Part shown: positions 1 to 9,022 of the stretch, piece by piece
Position numbering within the stretch: position 1 is the stretch's first letter
Layout of the letters: each line of letters starts with the position of its first letter
Assembly: GCA_016786495.1 (NCBI GenBank)
Contig: JAEUUJ010000077.1
Span: forward strand, 1-64,000
Source: Cyclobacteriaceae bacterium
GTDB lineage: Bacteria; Bacteroidota; Bacteroidia; Cytophagales; Cyclobacteriaceae
Direction of reading: 5' to 3'
DNA: 64,000 bases
Made by a program: the position numbers and the translations under genes
The notes under the pieces: generated by a model
Told to the model about the DNA's origin: nothing
What the model saw: only the letters and a program-made list of their open reading frames with translations
The model's database searches: none

Positions 1-102
1 TAATCTGTTTACTGATCTTAAGCTGTCTCATTCAGTGGTTAAATTCGTTTGTGTAACAATATAGTGGTTAAAGTTAGTTCCTGTCAATTTCCTTGTTAAC
101 GG
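1..102. other. Short non-coding tail downstream of pnp
   Basis: No gene is visible here. It lies 3' of pnp on the minus strand and shows no clear hairpin terminator. The 10-mer AGTGGTTAAA occurs twice (34-43 and 63-72), 29 bases apart; its meaning is unknown. Confidence 0.5.
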
Positions 103-2250
103 CTATTGTTTCGGAGCGGTTTCCTCTTTTGCAGGCTTTGGGATCAAAACCTTGCGGGAAAGGCGGAATTTACCGGTTTTCTTGTCGACTTCGATCAATT
201 TTACCTTCACTTCCTCACCTACTTCAAGCACGCCTTCCATCGTTTCGAGGCGTTCCCACTTAATTTCCGAGATGTGCAGCAAACCGTCTTTGCCCGGCAT
301 GAATTCCACGAAGGCTCCAAACGGCATGATCGACTTCACCTTACCATCGTAAACCTGCCCTACTTCAGGCACGGCTACGATCGCGCGGATGCGTCTGAGC
401 GCTGCCTCCATCACATCTTTATTGTTTGCAAACACATTGATAATGCCCTTGCCATTCACTTCTTCGATCACTACGGTAGCACCGGTTGTGTTCTGAATAT
501 CCTGAACCACCTTACCGCCTGGTCCGATCACCGCTCCGATCATTTCTTTCTCGATCGTGAGGGTTTCAGCACGTGGTGTTTGAGGCTTCAGGTCAGGACG
601 CGGAGCCGAGATGGTCTTCTTCATTTCGTTAAGGATATGAAGACGGCCTTCTTTTGCCTGCAACAACGCTTCACGCAGAACTTCGTAGGTTAATCCATCA
701 ACCTTAAGGTCCATCTGACAAGCGGTGATACCTTTTTCCGTACCGGTAACTTTGAAGTCCATGTCGCCCAGGTGATCTTCATCACCGAGGATATCTGACA
801 GGATCACATACTTACCAGTCTTGCTGTCGGAGATCATACCCATTGCAATACCCGATACTGGTCCGGAAACCGGAACACCGGCATCCATCAGCGCAAGCGA
901 ACCCGCGCAAACGGTCGCCATGGATGATGAACCGTTTGATTCCAGAATATCCGATACTACTCGAATGGTGTATGGATTCTTTTCGTCAGGCGGAAGCACT
1001 TTCTTCAAGGCACGGAATGCGAGGTTTCCATGACCCACTTCGCGTCTGCCCGGACCGCGGTTTGGCTTCACCTCACCGGTAGAGAATCCCGGGAAGTTAT
1101 AATGCAGGATAAACTTGCTTGATCCTTCGATCATTGCACCGTCTATCATCTGCTCGTCAAGCTTGGTACCGAGTGTTACCGATGTCAATGACTGGGTTTC
1201 ACCACGGGTGAACAAGGCAGATCCGTGCGGCATCGGAAGATATCCGACTTCGCTCCATATCTGTCTGATTTCATTTGGCTTACGGCCATCCAGACGAACC
1301 CCTTTGTTAAGGGCCAGATCGCGTGATGCTTTCTTCTGGATATCGTGGTAATAGTGCTTTACCAAATCCTTGTTGACGGTAGAATCTTCCGGCAACGCCT
1401 CGAGGTAGTCGGTTACGATCTTCTTGAACGCATCGGAGCGCTCAGACTTATTCTTGGTTAACAACCCGGCAGTTTCATATGCCTTATCGTACAACAGCTT
1501 CCAAAGCTCTTCTTTCAGATTTTCATCGTGAACTTCGTGGCTGTAGGTTCTCTTCTGCGTTTTGTTGGTGGCTTTGGAAAGCTCGATCTGCATTTCGCAC
1601 TGAGCCTTGATGGCATCGTGCGCGATTTTAAGCGCCTCGAGCATATCATCTTCGCTTACTTCGCTCATCTCGCCTTCCACCATCAGAATGTTCTCGATTG
1701 AAGCACCTACCATCAGGTCGATGTCGGCACGGTTCTTCTGTTCCATGGTCGGGTTGATCACGAACTTGCCGTCTACGCGCGCTACGCGCACTTCTGAGAT
1801 TGGTCCCTGGAAAGGTATGTCGGAAACCGACAATGCAGCCGAAGCGGCAAAGGCAGCCAATGCATCCGGCAGGCCATCCTGATCTCCGGAAATGAGGTAG
1901 ATCATCACCTGAGTTTCAGCATGATAATCACTTGGGAATAAAGGTCTTATCGCACGGTCAACCAAGCGACTGATGAGGATCTCATAGTCCGACAGTTTGC
2001 TTTCGCGCTTTAAAAATCCACCGGGAATTTTACCGGTTGATGCAAATTTCTCCTGGTAGTCGACCGACAGGGGAAGGAAGTCGGCTCCTTCTTTACCTTC
2101 CTGTGCGGATACTACTGTGGCGAGCAACATGGTATTGCCCATTTTCAATACAACAGATCCATCGGCCTGACGGGCCAGTTTACCCGTTTCGATGGAGATT
2201 TCGCGGCCATCCGGCAGCTTGCAGCTTTTTGTTATTACGTTTAATGACAT
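103..2250 (-). CDS. pnp: Polyribonucleotide nucleotidyltransferase (PNPase)
   Basis: PNPase is the 3'-5' phosphorolytic exoribonuclease of mRNA decay; it releases nucleoside diphosphates and acts as a cytoplasmic trimer. The 715 residues show the full family layout: a first RNase PH domain (about 15-145), a helical linker, a second RNase PH domain (about 310-530), a KH domain with the GPGGK loop (about 565-625) and a C-terminal S1 domain (about 630-700). The length is normal for the family. The ATG at 2250 starts directly before the first PH domain. It lies 102 bases downstream of rpsO on the same strand, the widespread rpsO-pnp order, with an intrinsic terminator between the two, so part of its expression probably comes from read-through. 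Identification is secure. Confidence 0.98.
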   Translation of the reverse strand: MSLNVITKSCKLPDGREISIETGKLARQADGSVVLKMGNTMLLATVVSAQEGKEGADFLPLSVDYQEKFASTGKIPGGFLKRESKLSDYEILISRLVDRAIRPLFPSDYHAETQVMIYLISGDQDGLPDALAAFAASAALSVSDIPFQGPISEVRVARVDGKFVINPTMEQKNRADIDLMVGASIENILMVEGEMSEVSEDDMLEALKIAHDAIKAQCEMQIELSKATNKTQKRTYSHEVHDENLKEELWKLLYDKAYETAGLLTKNKSERSDAFKKIVTDYLEALPEDSTVNKDLVKHYYHDIQKKASRDLALNKGVRLDGRKPNEIRQIWSEVGYLPMPHGSALFTRGETQSLTSVTLGTKLDEQMIDGAMIEGSSKFILHYNFPGFSTGEVKPNRGPGRREVGHGNLAFRALKKVLPPDEKNPYTIRVVSDILESNGSSSMATVCAGSLALMDAGVPVSGPVSGIAMGMISDSKTGKYVILSDILGDEDHLGDMDFKVTGTEKGITACQMDLKVDGLTYEVLREALLQAKEGRLHILNEMKKTISAPRPDLKPQTPRAETLTIEKEMIGAVIGPGGKVVQDIQNTTGATVVIEEVNGKGIINVFANNKDVMEAALRRIRAIVAVPEVGQVYDGKVKSIMPFGAFVEFMPGKDGLLHISEIKWERLETMEGVLEVGEEVKVKLIEVDKKTGKFRLSRKVLIPKPAKEETAPKQ

Positions 2251-2308
2251 ACAGATTGGTTGTTACAGGCACGCATTTAATCAGACGTACCTGTAGTGTT
2301 ATAAATGC

Positions 2309-2335
2309 AAAAAGGGAACCCTGATGAGGTTCCCT
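2309..2335 (-). terminator. Rho-independent terminator/attenuator after rpsO
   Basis: Read on the minus strand, an 8-bp perfect stem (AGGGAACC / GGTTCCCT) with a 7-base loop is followed by a T-run. It starts 17 bases after the rpsO stop codon and lies ahead of pnp, so it would partly uncouple the two genes. Confidence 0.8.
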
Positions 2336-2352
2336 GATTGGCTTGGTATTTT

Positions 2353-2628
2353 TTACTTTCTTAAATCCAGTTCGGCAAGAATGGCCCGGTATCTCTCGAT
2401 ATCGGTATTCTGAAGATAGTTCAGCAGTCTTTTACGCTTACCTACGAGGTTCAAAAGACCGGTTTGTGTTCCGAAGTCTTTCTTATTGCTTTTCAGGTGT
2501 TCGGTAAGGTGGTTGATACGGGTTGTGAACAGGGCAATCTGAGATTCCGGTGAACCGGTATCTTTCTCAGACTTCTTGGCACCGTGCTTCTTAAACAATG
2601 CCTTTTTTGATTCTACAGTTAATTGCAT
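2353..2628 (-). CDS. rpsO: 30S ribosomal protein S15
   Basis: S15 is a primary 16S rRNA-binding protein of the small subunit platform. The 91-residue product (usual length about 89) shows the family hallmarks: a DTGSPESQIALFTTRINHLT segment, the central H-x3-K-x4-R/T type region, and a C-terminal segment rich in Arg and Lys followed by Y-x-NTD-x-ERY. The ATG at 2628 is the only sensible start. It sits between an LptF/G-type permease gene upstream and pnp downstream, all on the minus strand. In many bacteria S15 represses its own mRNA; no such structure was worked out here. Confidence 0.98.
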   Translation of the reverse strand: MQLTVESKKALFKKHGAKKSEKDTGSPESQIALFTTRINHLTEHLKSNKKDFGTQTGLLNLVGKRKRLLNYLQNTDIERYRAILAELDLRK

Positions 2629-2711
2629 CTCTAAAAAATGTTATTCCTCTTATTTCAGCCCGCAAATAACGGCAAAACCGCGGGATTCTCCAAACATCAC
2701 CAGAATTTCTT

Positions 2712-4496
2712 CTATGCCGCCCGGCCCGGAATAAGCCCCTTGCCGGAAAGCCATTTTTTAGCCTTTTCAATCTGGATGAGGTAGTAGTCCGCCTCGAAGA
2801 AACGCGCATCCAGACGCGCCTGGCGGAGGAAATACAGGCCTATAAAGAACAAGATCACATCGGCAGCCCACACCCCTACCGGAACCGGGATAGCGTCTTT
2901 TTTTGCCAATTTCTCGCCCTGCATGGTTAACAGGTAATAGATGATGAAAAAGAGGATCGACACCAGGAACGGAACGCCCAGGCCGCCTTTTTTGATAATC
3001 GCGCCAAGCGGTGCCCCGATCAGGAACATCGCGATGCAGGCCAGTGAGCTGGCCAGAATTTTATGCCATTGAATCTGGAAAACCCTGCGGTCTTCGAGTT
3101 CGCCCTTAACTTCACCTGCCGTTGCCGTTATCTGACTTTTCGCGCCACGCGCCTTGTTGGCTGCATTCTCGAACATCTCTGGTTTCCCATCCAACGCGAA
3201 AATGCTGTCGATTTTACTGCCTAGCTGCGCAGCCGTGAGTGGAATTTTGCGGGCCTTTTGTGCACGCTCGGCCAGCACTTCGGCAGATTCAATTTTCCGG
3301 TTTAGTTTCTTCCCGGGTCGGGTTTCCTGATCCCTTCTGGCGGCACGTTCCTTTGTTACAGGCGGAGCGGATTGCACGTTCGAAGGGGTTGTTGATTTGG
3401 TGGTCGATGTAGCTGAGTCGCGCTTAACCAGCGCTTTTGGCTTGCTGCTGCTGTCGGGTACCTGTGCAACAGGAACAGGTGCCACGGTTACCGGATCGGG
3501 GCTCAGTATAGAAGGCTGCGCTTTTCGGATTGCTTTGTATTCACGCAAGTCCTGCGGAAGCGCCATGGTATCGGTCGTAGAAAAGTAGGTAAACAGGTTC
3601 CTTCTGTATTCATAATGCTTTAACCGGGTCTCTAAAATCTCCCGGTCCACCGAATCCATGTCGGACTGTAACTCACTGATGTTGCGCATCATTCGGTTAC
3701 CCTGAAAGAGCTTTGGGTCGGTGGTTTCCAATTGAAATGAGGAGAGGTCAAAAACCACCTGGGTTTTCGCGAACTGGCTCCTGCTGAAGGTTTCGCCACT
3801 GGTGGATCGCTTCTTCCCCGACAAGTCCTGCTGCGAACTTGCTCCTTCCGTATAATTATAACCTTTGAACAGCTCAAGCTTGAGGTAGCGCTCCTGCATG
3901 ATCGTGTACATGCGACCGGAGTCGGCTATGGTCACATCCCGGTTCCCGTCATGTTTGCGGTGGTCGTAGATCAACACATCTTTAATGGTGATACCGTCAG
4001 GAAACTTCTTGTTCACTTTGATGCTCATGTCGGGAATACCGCTGTAGAACGCACCTTCCCGGAGATCGAGCGCAGGTTTTTTCTGCTTGATATCATAAAG
4101 AAGACTGTATGCCTCCAGTGCGGCCTTCGGTACCAGGTTGTTATTGACAAAAAAAGCAACTACCGTAAGCATCACCACAAAGAAGAAAATGGGCAGCAAG
4201 GTTCGGTTCAACGAAATGCCTGCGCTTTTAACCGCTGTGAGTTCGAAGTGTTCGCCCAGGTTTCCGTAGGCGATCAGGGAAGAAAGCAATACTGCCAGTG
4301 GCATGGCCACGGGAGTCATGAAGATCGCAAAGTAAAAGAGCAGTCGCCCGATCACATCCATTCCCAGCCCCTTTCCGATGATGTCATCGAAGTACTTCAG
4401 CATGTGTTGGGTGAGCAGGATGAAGACCACCACCAGAAACGTAATGATGAACGGACCGATGAACGAAGAAAGAATGAGCTTGTCTAGTTTTTTCAT
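2712..4496 (-). CDS. LptF/LptG family permease (YjgP/YjgQ) with a long insertion
   Basis: This belongs to the family of inner-membrane subunits of the LPS export ABC transporter, which form the LptB2FG extraction complex. Six hydrophobic segments are visible: three at about 10-30, 50-75 and 100-118, and three at about 480-500, 508-525 and 540-557, flanking the periplasmic jelly-roll region. At 594 residues it is much longer than typical family members (about 360). The excess is a low-complexity, Pro/Ser/Thr- and Lys-rich stretch at about 320-460, just before the fourth membrane segment. Whether it is LptF or LptG cannot be told, because only one copy is in the window. ATG start at 4496. Confidence 0.88.
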   Translation of the reverse strand: MKKLDKLILSSFIGPFIITFLVVVFILLTQHMLKYFDDIIGKGLGMDVIGRLLFYFAIFMTPVAMPLAVLLSSLIAYGNLGEHFELTAVKSAGISLNRTLLPIFFFVVMLTVVAFFVNNNLVPKAALEAYSLLYDIKQKKPALDLREGAFYSGIPDMSIKVNKKFPDGITIKDVLIYDHRKHDGNRDVTIADSGRMYTIMQERYLKLELFKGYNYTEGASSQQDLSGKKRSTSGETFSRSQFAKTQVVFDLSSFQLETTDPKLFQGNRMMRNISELQSDMDSVDREILETRLKHYEYRRNLFTYFSTTDTMALPQDLREYKAIRKAQPSILSPDPVTVAPVPVAQVPDSSSKPKALVKRDSATSTTKSTTPSNVQSAPPVTKERAARRDQETRPGKKLNRKIESAEVLAERAQKARKIPLTAAQLGSKIDSIFALDGKPEMFENAANKARGAKSQITATAGEVKGELEDRRVFQIQWHKILASSLACIAMFLIGAPLGAIIKKGGLGVPFLVSILFFIIYYLLTMQGEKLAKKDAIPVPVGVWAADVILFFIGLYFLRQARLDARFFEADYYLIQIEKAKKWLSGKGLIPGRAA

Positions 4497-4574
4497 GGGG
4501 CCAAAAGCCGGAAAAAATCAAATATCACGCCAGAGCAGCGTGCAAGATTACCAATACGCATCAAAAATAAAAAA

Positions 4575-4976
4575 TCAGCCCCCAACGGTCTTGCGGAGGT
4601 TTTCAATGAGGCTGTCCCACAAATCCTTGAGCTCTTCCAGATCCTCGAAGTCGGAGTAGTCGATGACTTTCAGGTAAACTGATTGCGTCATGTCGTTTGA
4701 TTCGAGGCGGAGTTCGAAGTAAGAAGGATCTTCTTCATCGCCCGGATTTTCAGGAAGGTATTCGAACCGAACAAAGTGGTTGGTGCGATGCGTGGCAAGT
4801 CTGGCAACACGCTCTTCGTGGTCCCAGATAAACGTGAATGTTTTCTTGATGTTATTAATCTTAACATCATCGGCAAACCATTCCGAGAGACCGCCTGCCG
4901 TTTGAATGTATGGATACAACATCTTCACGGAAGCATGTATTTCGTAATCGGCAGTAAAAAGTTTTTTCTCAGGCAT
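4575..4976 (-). CDS. START-like domain protein
   Basis: This 133-residue protein resembles the small START/SRPBCC-fold proteins common in Bacteroidota, often annotated only as START-like domain-containing protein. It has no signal peptide and is probably cytoplasmic. Visible features are the N-terminal strand K-x3-ADYEIHASVKMLYPYI, the GGLSEWFAD segment typical of AHSA1-like folds, an acidic middle and a C-terminal amphipathic helix. The ligand is unknown. It starts with ATG at 4976, about 11 bases after the predicted start of transcription from a Bacteroidota-type promoter, and lies 78 bases upstream of the LptF/G gene on the same strand. Confidence 0.75.
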   Translation of the reverse strand: MPEKKLFTADYEIHASVKMLYPYIQTAGGLSEWFADDVKINNIKKTFTFIWDHEERVARLATHRTNHFVRFEYLPENPGDEEDPSYFELRLESNDMTQSVYLKVIDYSDFEDLEELKDLWDSLIENLRKTVGG

Positions 4977-4992
4977 CTGGCAAGTCGATGGT

Positions 4993-5023
4993 TTAATTTA
5001 TAAGATTTTCGGCCCTGAACAAA
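4993..5023 (-). promoter_or_regulatory. Putative promoter of the START-like gene
   Basis: On the minus strand a TTTG box (5020-5023) is separated by 19 bases from TAAATTAA (4993-5000). This approximates the Bacteroidota consensus TTTG-N19-21-TAnnTTTG, with two mismatches in the -7 box. Confidence 0.4.
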
Positions 5024-5090
5024 ATAGCGACACCATATTCACCACCTAATTTTTATCATGGCAATATTTCATATCTGATTCAATTCCCGG

Positions 5091-5123
5091 TTTGGAAGTA
5101 TTTGGTTAAACTTTGTAAGTTTG
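5091..5123 (+). promoter_or_regulatory. Promoter of tRNA-Met
   Basis: TTTG at 5091-5094, a 21-base spacer, then TAAGTTTG at 5116-5123: an exact match to the Bacteroidota primary sigma consensus. Transcription should start about 5 bases before the tRNA. Confidence 0.75.
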
Positions 5124-5132
5124 CAGCCTTTT

Positions 5133-5206
5133 GGCGCGGTAGCTCAGGTGGTTAGAGCGTTGGATTCATAACCCAAAGGTCGGGGGTTCAACTCCCCCCC
5201 GCGCTA
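5133..5206 (+). tRNA. tRNA-Met (anticodon CAT)
   Basis: The cloverleaf folds by eye: a 7-bp acceptor stem (5133-5139 with 5199-5205, with G-U at the first pair), a GCTC/GAGC D stem, an anticodon loop TTCATAA with CAT at 5167-5169, a 5-base variable loop, and a GGGGG/CCCCC T stem around TTCAACT. The 3' CCA is not encoded. The initiator hallmarks (three G-C pairs at the base of the anticodon stem, unpaired 1-72) are absent, so it is probably the elongator. A tRNA-Ile2 read with lysidine is the alternative. The last anticodon-stem pair (31-39) is A-C, a mismatch. Confidence 0.93.
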
Positions 5207-5216
5207 CAACACATTG

Positions 5217-5243
5217 AAAGGCAGCAAATTGACTGCCTTTTTT
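5217..5243 (+). terminator. Intrinsic terminator after tRNA-Met
   Basis: AAAGGCAG and CTGCCTTT form a stem around an 8-base loop, followed by further T residues. It begins 10 bases after the tRNA and ends before pgi. Confidence 0.8.
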
Positions 5244-5256
5244 CGTTATGGTACTC

Positions 5257-5264
5257 TAAATTTG
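5257..5264 (+). promoter_or_regulatory. Putative -7 element of pgi
   Basis: TAAATTTG matches the Bacteroidota -7 consensus exactly but lies only 4 bases before the pgi ATG. It would therefore give an almost leaderless message. No good TTTG box was found at the right distance. Confidence 0.3.
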
Positions 5265-5268
5265 AAGT

Positions 5269-6921
5269 ATGTTACCAACCATCAACCCAATCGAAACCCA
5301 AGCCTGGCAACGACTTGAAATCCACTTCCTGACCATGCAGGCTATGCACATGCGTGAGCTTTTTCAGGATGATCCGGATCGTTTTCAAAAGTTCAGTATT
5401 CCGTTTGAAGATATGCTGGTGGATTACTCCAAGAACATTATCACGGAGGAAACCCTGCGTCTCCTGAACGAACTTGCGCAGGAAACAGAATTGAAGCCTG
5501 CCATTGACTCAATGTTTGGTGGCGTAGCAATCAACAAAACAGAGAACCGGGCGGTATTGCATGTTGCGCTTCGTAACCGTACAAACTCCCCTATCCTCGT
5601 AGACGGCAAAGACGTCATGCCGGAAATCAACCGGGTACTTGATCAAATGAAACAATTCAGTAGCCGCCTGATCAGCGGAGAATGGAAAGGCTACTCCGGC
5701 AAACGCATTACCGATATTGTCAACATTGGCATTGGCGGATCGGACCTCGGTCCGTACATGGTAACCGAAGCCCTGAAGCCTTACTGGCAGGGTATCACTC
5801 CGCATTTCGTTTCGAATGTTGACGGAACGCATCTCGCGGAAACCGTGAAGCATCTCAATCCGGAAACCACCCTATTCATCATCGCGTCCAAAACGTTTAC
5901 CACCCAGGAAACGATGACCAATGCCACCAGCGCCCGCGACTGGTTCCTTTCTAAAACCAATCAAACCGGAGATGTAGCGAAACATTTTGTCGCGGTATCA
6001 ACCAATCAAAAAGCGGTAACTGAATTCGGCATTGCGGCCGAAAACATGTTTGTATTCTGGGATTGGGTTGGCGGACGTTACTCATTATGGTCGTCTATCG
6101 GACTTTCGATTGCTGCCACCATCGGGTACGACAACTTTGTTCAGCTACTGGACGGTGCCCACGCGATGGACAAACATTTCAAGAATGAACCGTTCGAGAA
6201 GAACATTCCGGTGATTCTGGCCTTGCTGGGAATCTGGTATAATAACTTTTTCGGTGCCGCATCAGAAGCAATCCTCCCCTACGATCAATACTTGCATCGG
6301 TTTGCTGCGTACTTCCAACAAGGAAACATGGAAAGCAACGGAAAGTCGGTTGATCGTGACGGACATCATGTGATGTATCAAACCGGTCCGGTGATCTGGG
6401 GCGAGCCGGGCACCAACGGTCAGCACGCTTTTTATCAGTTGATTCACCAGGGAACAAAAATGATTCCGTGCGATTTCCTTGCACCGGTGATTAGTCATAA
6501 TCCGGTCGGTGATCATCATACCAAATTACTTTCCAACTTCTTCGCGCAAACAGAGGCGTTGATGATGGGTAAAACCCGTGAGGAGGTAGAAGAAGAATTG
6601 AGCAAAAAAGGAATGGACAGCGATGCGATTGAGTTTCATGCTCCGTTCCGGGTGTTTGACGGCAACAAACCGAGCAACAGCATCATGTTCAAACAGCTTA
6701 CTCCCCGCACGCTGGGAAGTTTGATCGCGATGTACGAACATAAAATCTTCACGCAAGGTGTCATCTGGAACATTTTCAGCTTCGATCAATGGGGCGTTGA
6801 GCTCGGTAAGGTTTTGGCGAATAAAATTCTTCCCGAATTAGCCTCTGCGGATGAAATTGCGACACACGACTCATCCACCAACGGGTTAATTAACTATTTC
6901 AAACGATTGAAACGCGGTTAA
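5269..6921 (+). CDS. pgi: Glucose-6-phosphate isomerase
   Basis: Pgi interconverts glucose 6-phosphate and fructose 6-phosphate in the cytoplasm. The 550-residue length fits the long bacterial/eukaryotic-type enzyme. Clear motifs are [14 protein letters not shown] in the first SIS domain, the signature [13 protein letters not shown], and the C-terminal signature [11 protein letters not shown]. It starts with ATG at 5269, just after the tRNA terminator, and heads a glycolytic group with pfkA and a ROK glucokinase on the same strand. In the context of the starch genes downstream, it would take glucose 6-phosphate from glucokinase and from the maltose phosphorylase/beta-PGM route. Confidence 0.98.
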   Translation: MLPTINPIETQAWQRLEIHFLTMQAMHMRELFQDDPDRFQKFSIPFEDMLVDYSKNIITEETLRLLNELAQETELKPAIDSMFGGVAINKTENRAVLHVALRNRTNSPILVDGKDVMPEINRVLDQMKQFSSRLISGEWKGYSGKRITDIVNIGIGGSDLGPYMVTEALKPYWQGITPHFVSNVDGTHLAETVKHLNPETTLFIIASKTFTTQETMTNATSARDWFLSKTNQTGDVAKHFVAVSTNQKAVTEFGIAAENMFVFWDWVGGRYSLWSSIGLSIAATIGYDNFVQLLDGAHAMDKHFKNEPFEKNIPVILALLGIWYNNFFGAASEAILPYDQYLHRFAAYFQQGNMESNGKSVDRDGHHVMYQTGPVIWGEPGTNGQHAFYQLIHQGTKMIPCDFLAPVISHNPVGDHHTKLLSNFFAQTEALMMGKTREEVEEELSKKGMDSDAIEFHAPFRVFDGNKPSNSIMFKQLTPRTLGSLIAMYEHKIFTQGVIWNIFSFDQWGVELGKVLANKILPELASADEIATHDSSTNGLINYFKRLKRG

Positions 6922-6931
6922 TTTAAACGGA

Positions 6932-6962
6932 GTTGGAAAGTGTTACCCAACCGTTAATTTTG
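6932..6962 (+). promoter_or_regulatory. Promoter of pfkA
   Basis: GTTG at 6932-6935, a 19-base spacer, then TAATTTTG at 6955-6962, an exact -7 box. It lies in the 61-base gap between pgi and pfkA, about 20 bases before the ATG, so pfkA can be transcribed separately from pgi. Confidence 0.55.
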
Positions 6963-6982
6963 ATGCCGTTCTATTCGTTGGA

Positions 6983-7966
6983 ATGAAAGACTCTATTCAA
7001 AAAATCGGGGTGTTTACGTCCGGTGGCGATGCCCCCGGAATGAATGCAGCCCTGCGTGCCGTGGTTCGTGCAGGCATCTATTACAAGAAAGAAGTGTTTG
7101 GCATCATGCGCGGCTATGAAGGCATGATTGACGGAGACATTGTGAAGCTTGGCGCGCGTTCAGTAGGCAATATCCTGCAGCGTGGCGGAACGATCCTCAA
7201 ATCGGCCCGCAGCATGGAGTTTAAAACTCCGGAAGGAAGAAAGAAAGCATACGATAATCTCCGCAAGGAAAAGATAGATGCGCTGATCGCCATTGGTGGT
7301 GACGGTACCTTTACCGGTCTTCATAAATTCTATGAAGAATTTCAGATTCCATCGATCTGCATTCCGGGTACCATTGATAACGACATTGCCGGAACAGATT
7401 ACACAATTGGTTACGACACAGCAACCAACACGTGCGTGGAGGCGATTGATCGCATCCGGGATACCGCACTTTCACACAGCCGCTTGTTTTTTATTGAAGT
7501 GATGGGCCGCAACTCAGGCTACATTGCGTTGCACAGCGGAATTGCCGGTGGTGCCGGCAGCATTATTATTCCGGAAGAAGATACAACCTTTGAACAGTTG
7601 TATGAGAAACTGGTTGCAGGCGAGGTCACATCCAAGAAATCAAACCTGGTTGTTGTGGCAGAAGGCTCCAAGATTGGCGGAGTAACCGAGCTTGCCCGGA
7701 AGGTAGCCGAACGTACCTCCTACTTTGATATCAAAGTCACCATCCTCGGACACCTGCAGCGTGGCGGAGCGCCTTCGTATTTCGACCGCGTGCTGGCCAG
7801 CAAGATGGGTGTCGCTGCCGTGGAAGGTGTACTGAACGGTAAGAACGATGCAATGGTTGGCATCCGCGATAATAAAATTGTCTTCAATTCATTTGATACG
7901 ATTATGACGCAGCATCATGAGATTGATGCTGAAGCCCTGCGTATCGCGAAGATTTTAACGATCTAG
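6983..7966 (+). CDS. pfkA: ATP-dependent 6-phosphofructokinase
   Basis: PfkA phosphorylates fructose 6-phosphate to fructose 1,6-bisphosphate, the committed step of glycolysis. The 327 residues match the short bacterial ATP-PFK. Motifs seen are SGGDAPGMN (13-21) for nucleotide binding, GGDGT (105-109; Gly after Asp fits ATP rather than pyrophosphate use), PGTIDND (128-134) with the catalytic Asp132, MGRNSGYIA, and the LGHLQRGG substrate segment. It has its own likely promoter and starts with ATG at 6983. Its neighbours, pgi and glucokinase, form a compact glucose-to-fructose-bisphosphate set. Confidence 0.98.
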   Translation: MKDSIQKIGVFTSGGDAPGMNAALRAVVRAGIYYKKEVFGIMRGYEGMIDGDIVKLGARSVGNILQRGGTILKSARSMEFKTPEGRKKAYDNLRKEKIDALIAIGGDGTFTGLHKFYEEFQIPSICIPGTIDNDIAGTDYTIGYDTATNTCVEAIDRIRDTALSHSRLFFIEVMGRNSGYIALHSGIAGGAGSIIIPEEDTTFEQLYEKLVAGEVTSKKSNLVVVAEGSKIGGVTELARKVAERTSYFDIKVTILGHLQRGGAPSYFDRVLASKMGVAAVEGVLNGKNDAMVGIRDNKIVFNSFDTIMTQHHEIDAEALRIAKILTI

Positions 7967-8023
7967 TTGTTATTTTATTTGTCTAATAATTAATCCTGGC
8001 CGTAATCAGGAATTTTACTGAAC

Positions 8024-9001
8024 ATGAAAGAAGTAACCGTTGGCGTAGATATTGGAGGGACCAATACCAAATTCGGAATTGTAGACCGCGAAGGAAACGT
8101 CCTGTTTCAGGATAGTATTTCAACTCAAGGATTCGAAGAATTCCGCGATTACCTCAGGGGGTTATCCGATGCCCTGCGCAAAGGCCTGCAGGCCCCGGGT
8201 GCAAACTATAAGCTGCTGGGAATTGGGGTGGGTGCCGCTAACGGTAATTACTATAAGGGAACCATCGAGCATGCCACGAACCTGAAATGGAAAGGCATCA
8301 TTCCCCTGGCAGAGATGCTTCGCGAAGAGTTTAATGTTCCTGCGCTCGTCACCAACGATGCCAATGCAGCGGCGGTGGGCGAAATGATTTACGGAGCAGC
8401 GAAAGGATTAAAAGACTTTATCGTGATCACACTGGGTACCGGTCTGGGCAGTGGCCTGGTGGCCAACGGACAATTGATTAACGGTAAACACGGCATTGCC
8501 GGAGAGTTGGGCCATACCACCGTGAATTATGCCGGTCGTTATTGCAACTGCGGAAAACGAGGTTGCCTCGAAACGTATGTTTCAGCAACCGGAATCAAGC
8601 GAAGCGTTTATAAACTGCTGGCTGATCACCTGGAGCCCAGTGAATTGCGCGGCATCAGTTTCGACAACCTGAATACCAAAATGATTACCGAAGCCGCCAG
8701 ACGCGGAGATATAGTCGCTCAGGAAGCTTTTGAATACACGGGACGAATTCTCGGAACCAAGCTGGCGGAAACGGTAGTTCACACCGATCCGGAAACGATC
8801 TTTTTATTTGGAGGTTTATCGTTGGCGGGTGACTTGATCTTTAAGCCAACCATCAAACACATGGAAGCTAACCTGATGCCGGTGTTCCGGGGTAAGGTTA
8901 AAGTGTTGCCCTCAGGACTTCAGAATCAGGCCGCACCGATTTTAGGTGCGAGCAGTTTGGTTTGGAATTACCTGGAAGAAAAGGGCAACGTGCTGGCGTA
9001 A
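8024..9001 (+). CDS. ROK-family glucokinase
   Basis: This is a cytoplasmic ROK-family sugar kinase, most likely glucokinase (glucose + ATP to glucose 6-phosphate). In its 325 residues are the phosphate loop DIGGTNTKFG (9-18), the TNDANAAAVGE segment with the catalytic Asp112, the zinc-site His164 in ELGH, and the CNCGKRGCLE cysteine cluster (174-183). There is no N-terminal helix-turn-helix, so it is a kinase and not a ROK repressor. Glucose specificity is inferred from ROK family conservation and the adjacent pgi and pfkA; N-acetylglucosamine or another hexose is possible. A weak TTTG-N21-TAATCAGG promoter precedes it (7978-8010). It ends 21 bases from the convergent GH57-like gene. Confidence 0.9.
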   Translation: MKEVTVGVDIGGTNTKFGIVDREGNVLFQDSISTQGFEEFRDYLRGLSDALRKGLQAPGANYKLLGIGVGAANGNYYKGTIEHATNLKWKGIIPLAEMLREEFNVPALVTNDANAAAVGEMIYGAAKGLKDFIVITLGTGLGSGLVANGQLINGKHGIAGELGHTTVNYAGRYCNCGKRGCLETYVSATGIKRSVYKLLADHLEPSELRGISFDNLNTKMITEAARRGDIVAQEAFEYTGRILGTKLAETVVHTDPETIFLFGGLSLAGDLIFKPTIKHMEANLMPVFRGKVKVLPSGLQNQAAPILGASSLVWNYLEEKGNVLA

Positions 9002-9022
9002 CACGCACTTAAAATCACGGTA

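Noticed and set aside
106-693. 195-residue open frame antisense to pnp
   Set aside because: It mirrors a strongly conserved gene, has no recognisable domain and is explained by codon bias of the opposite strand.
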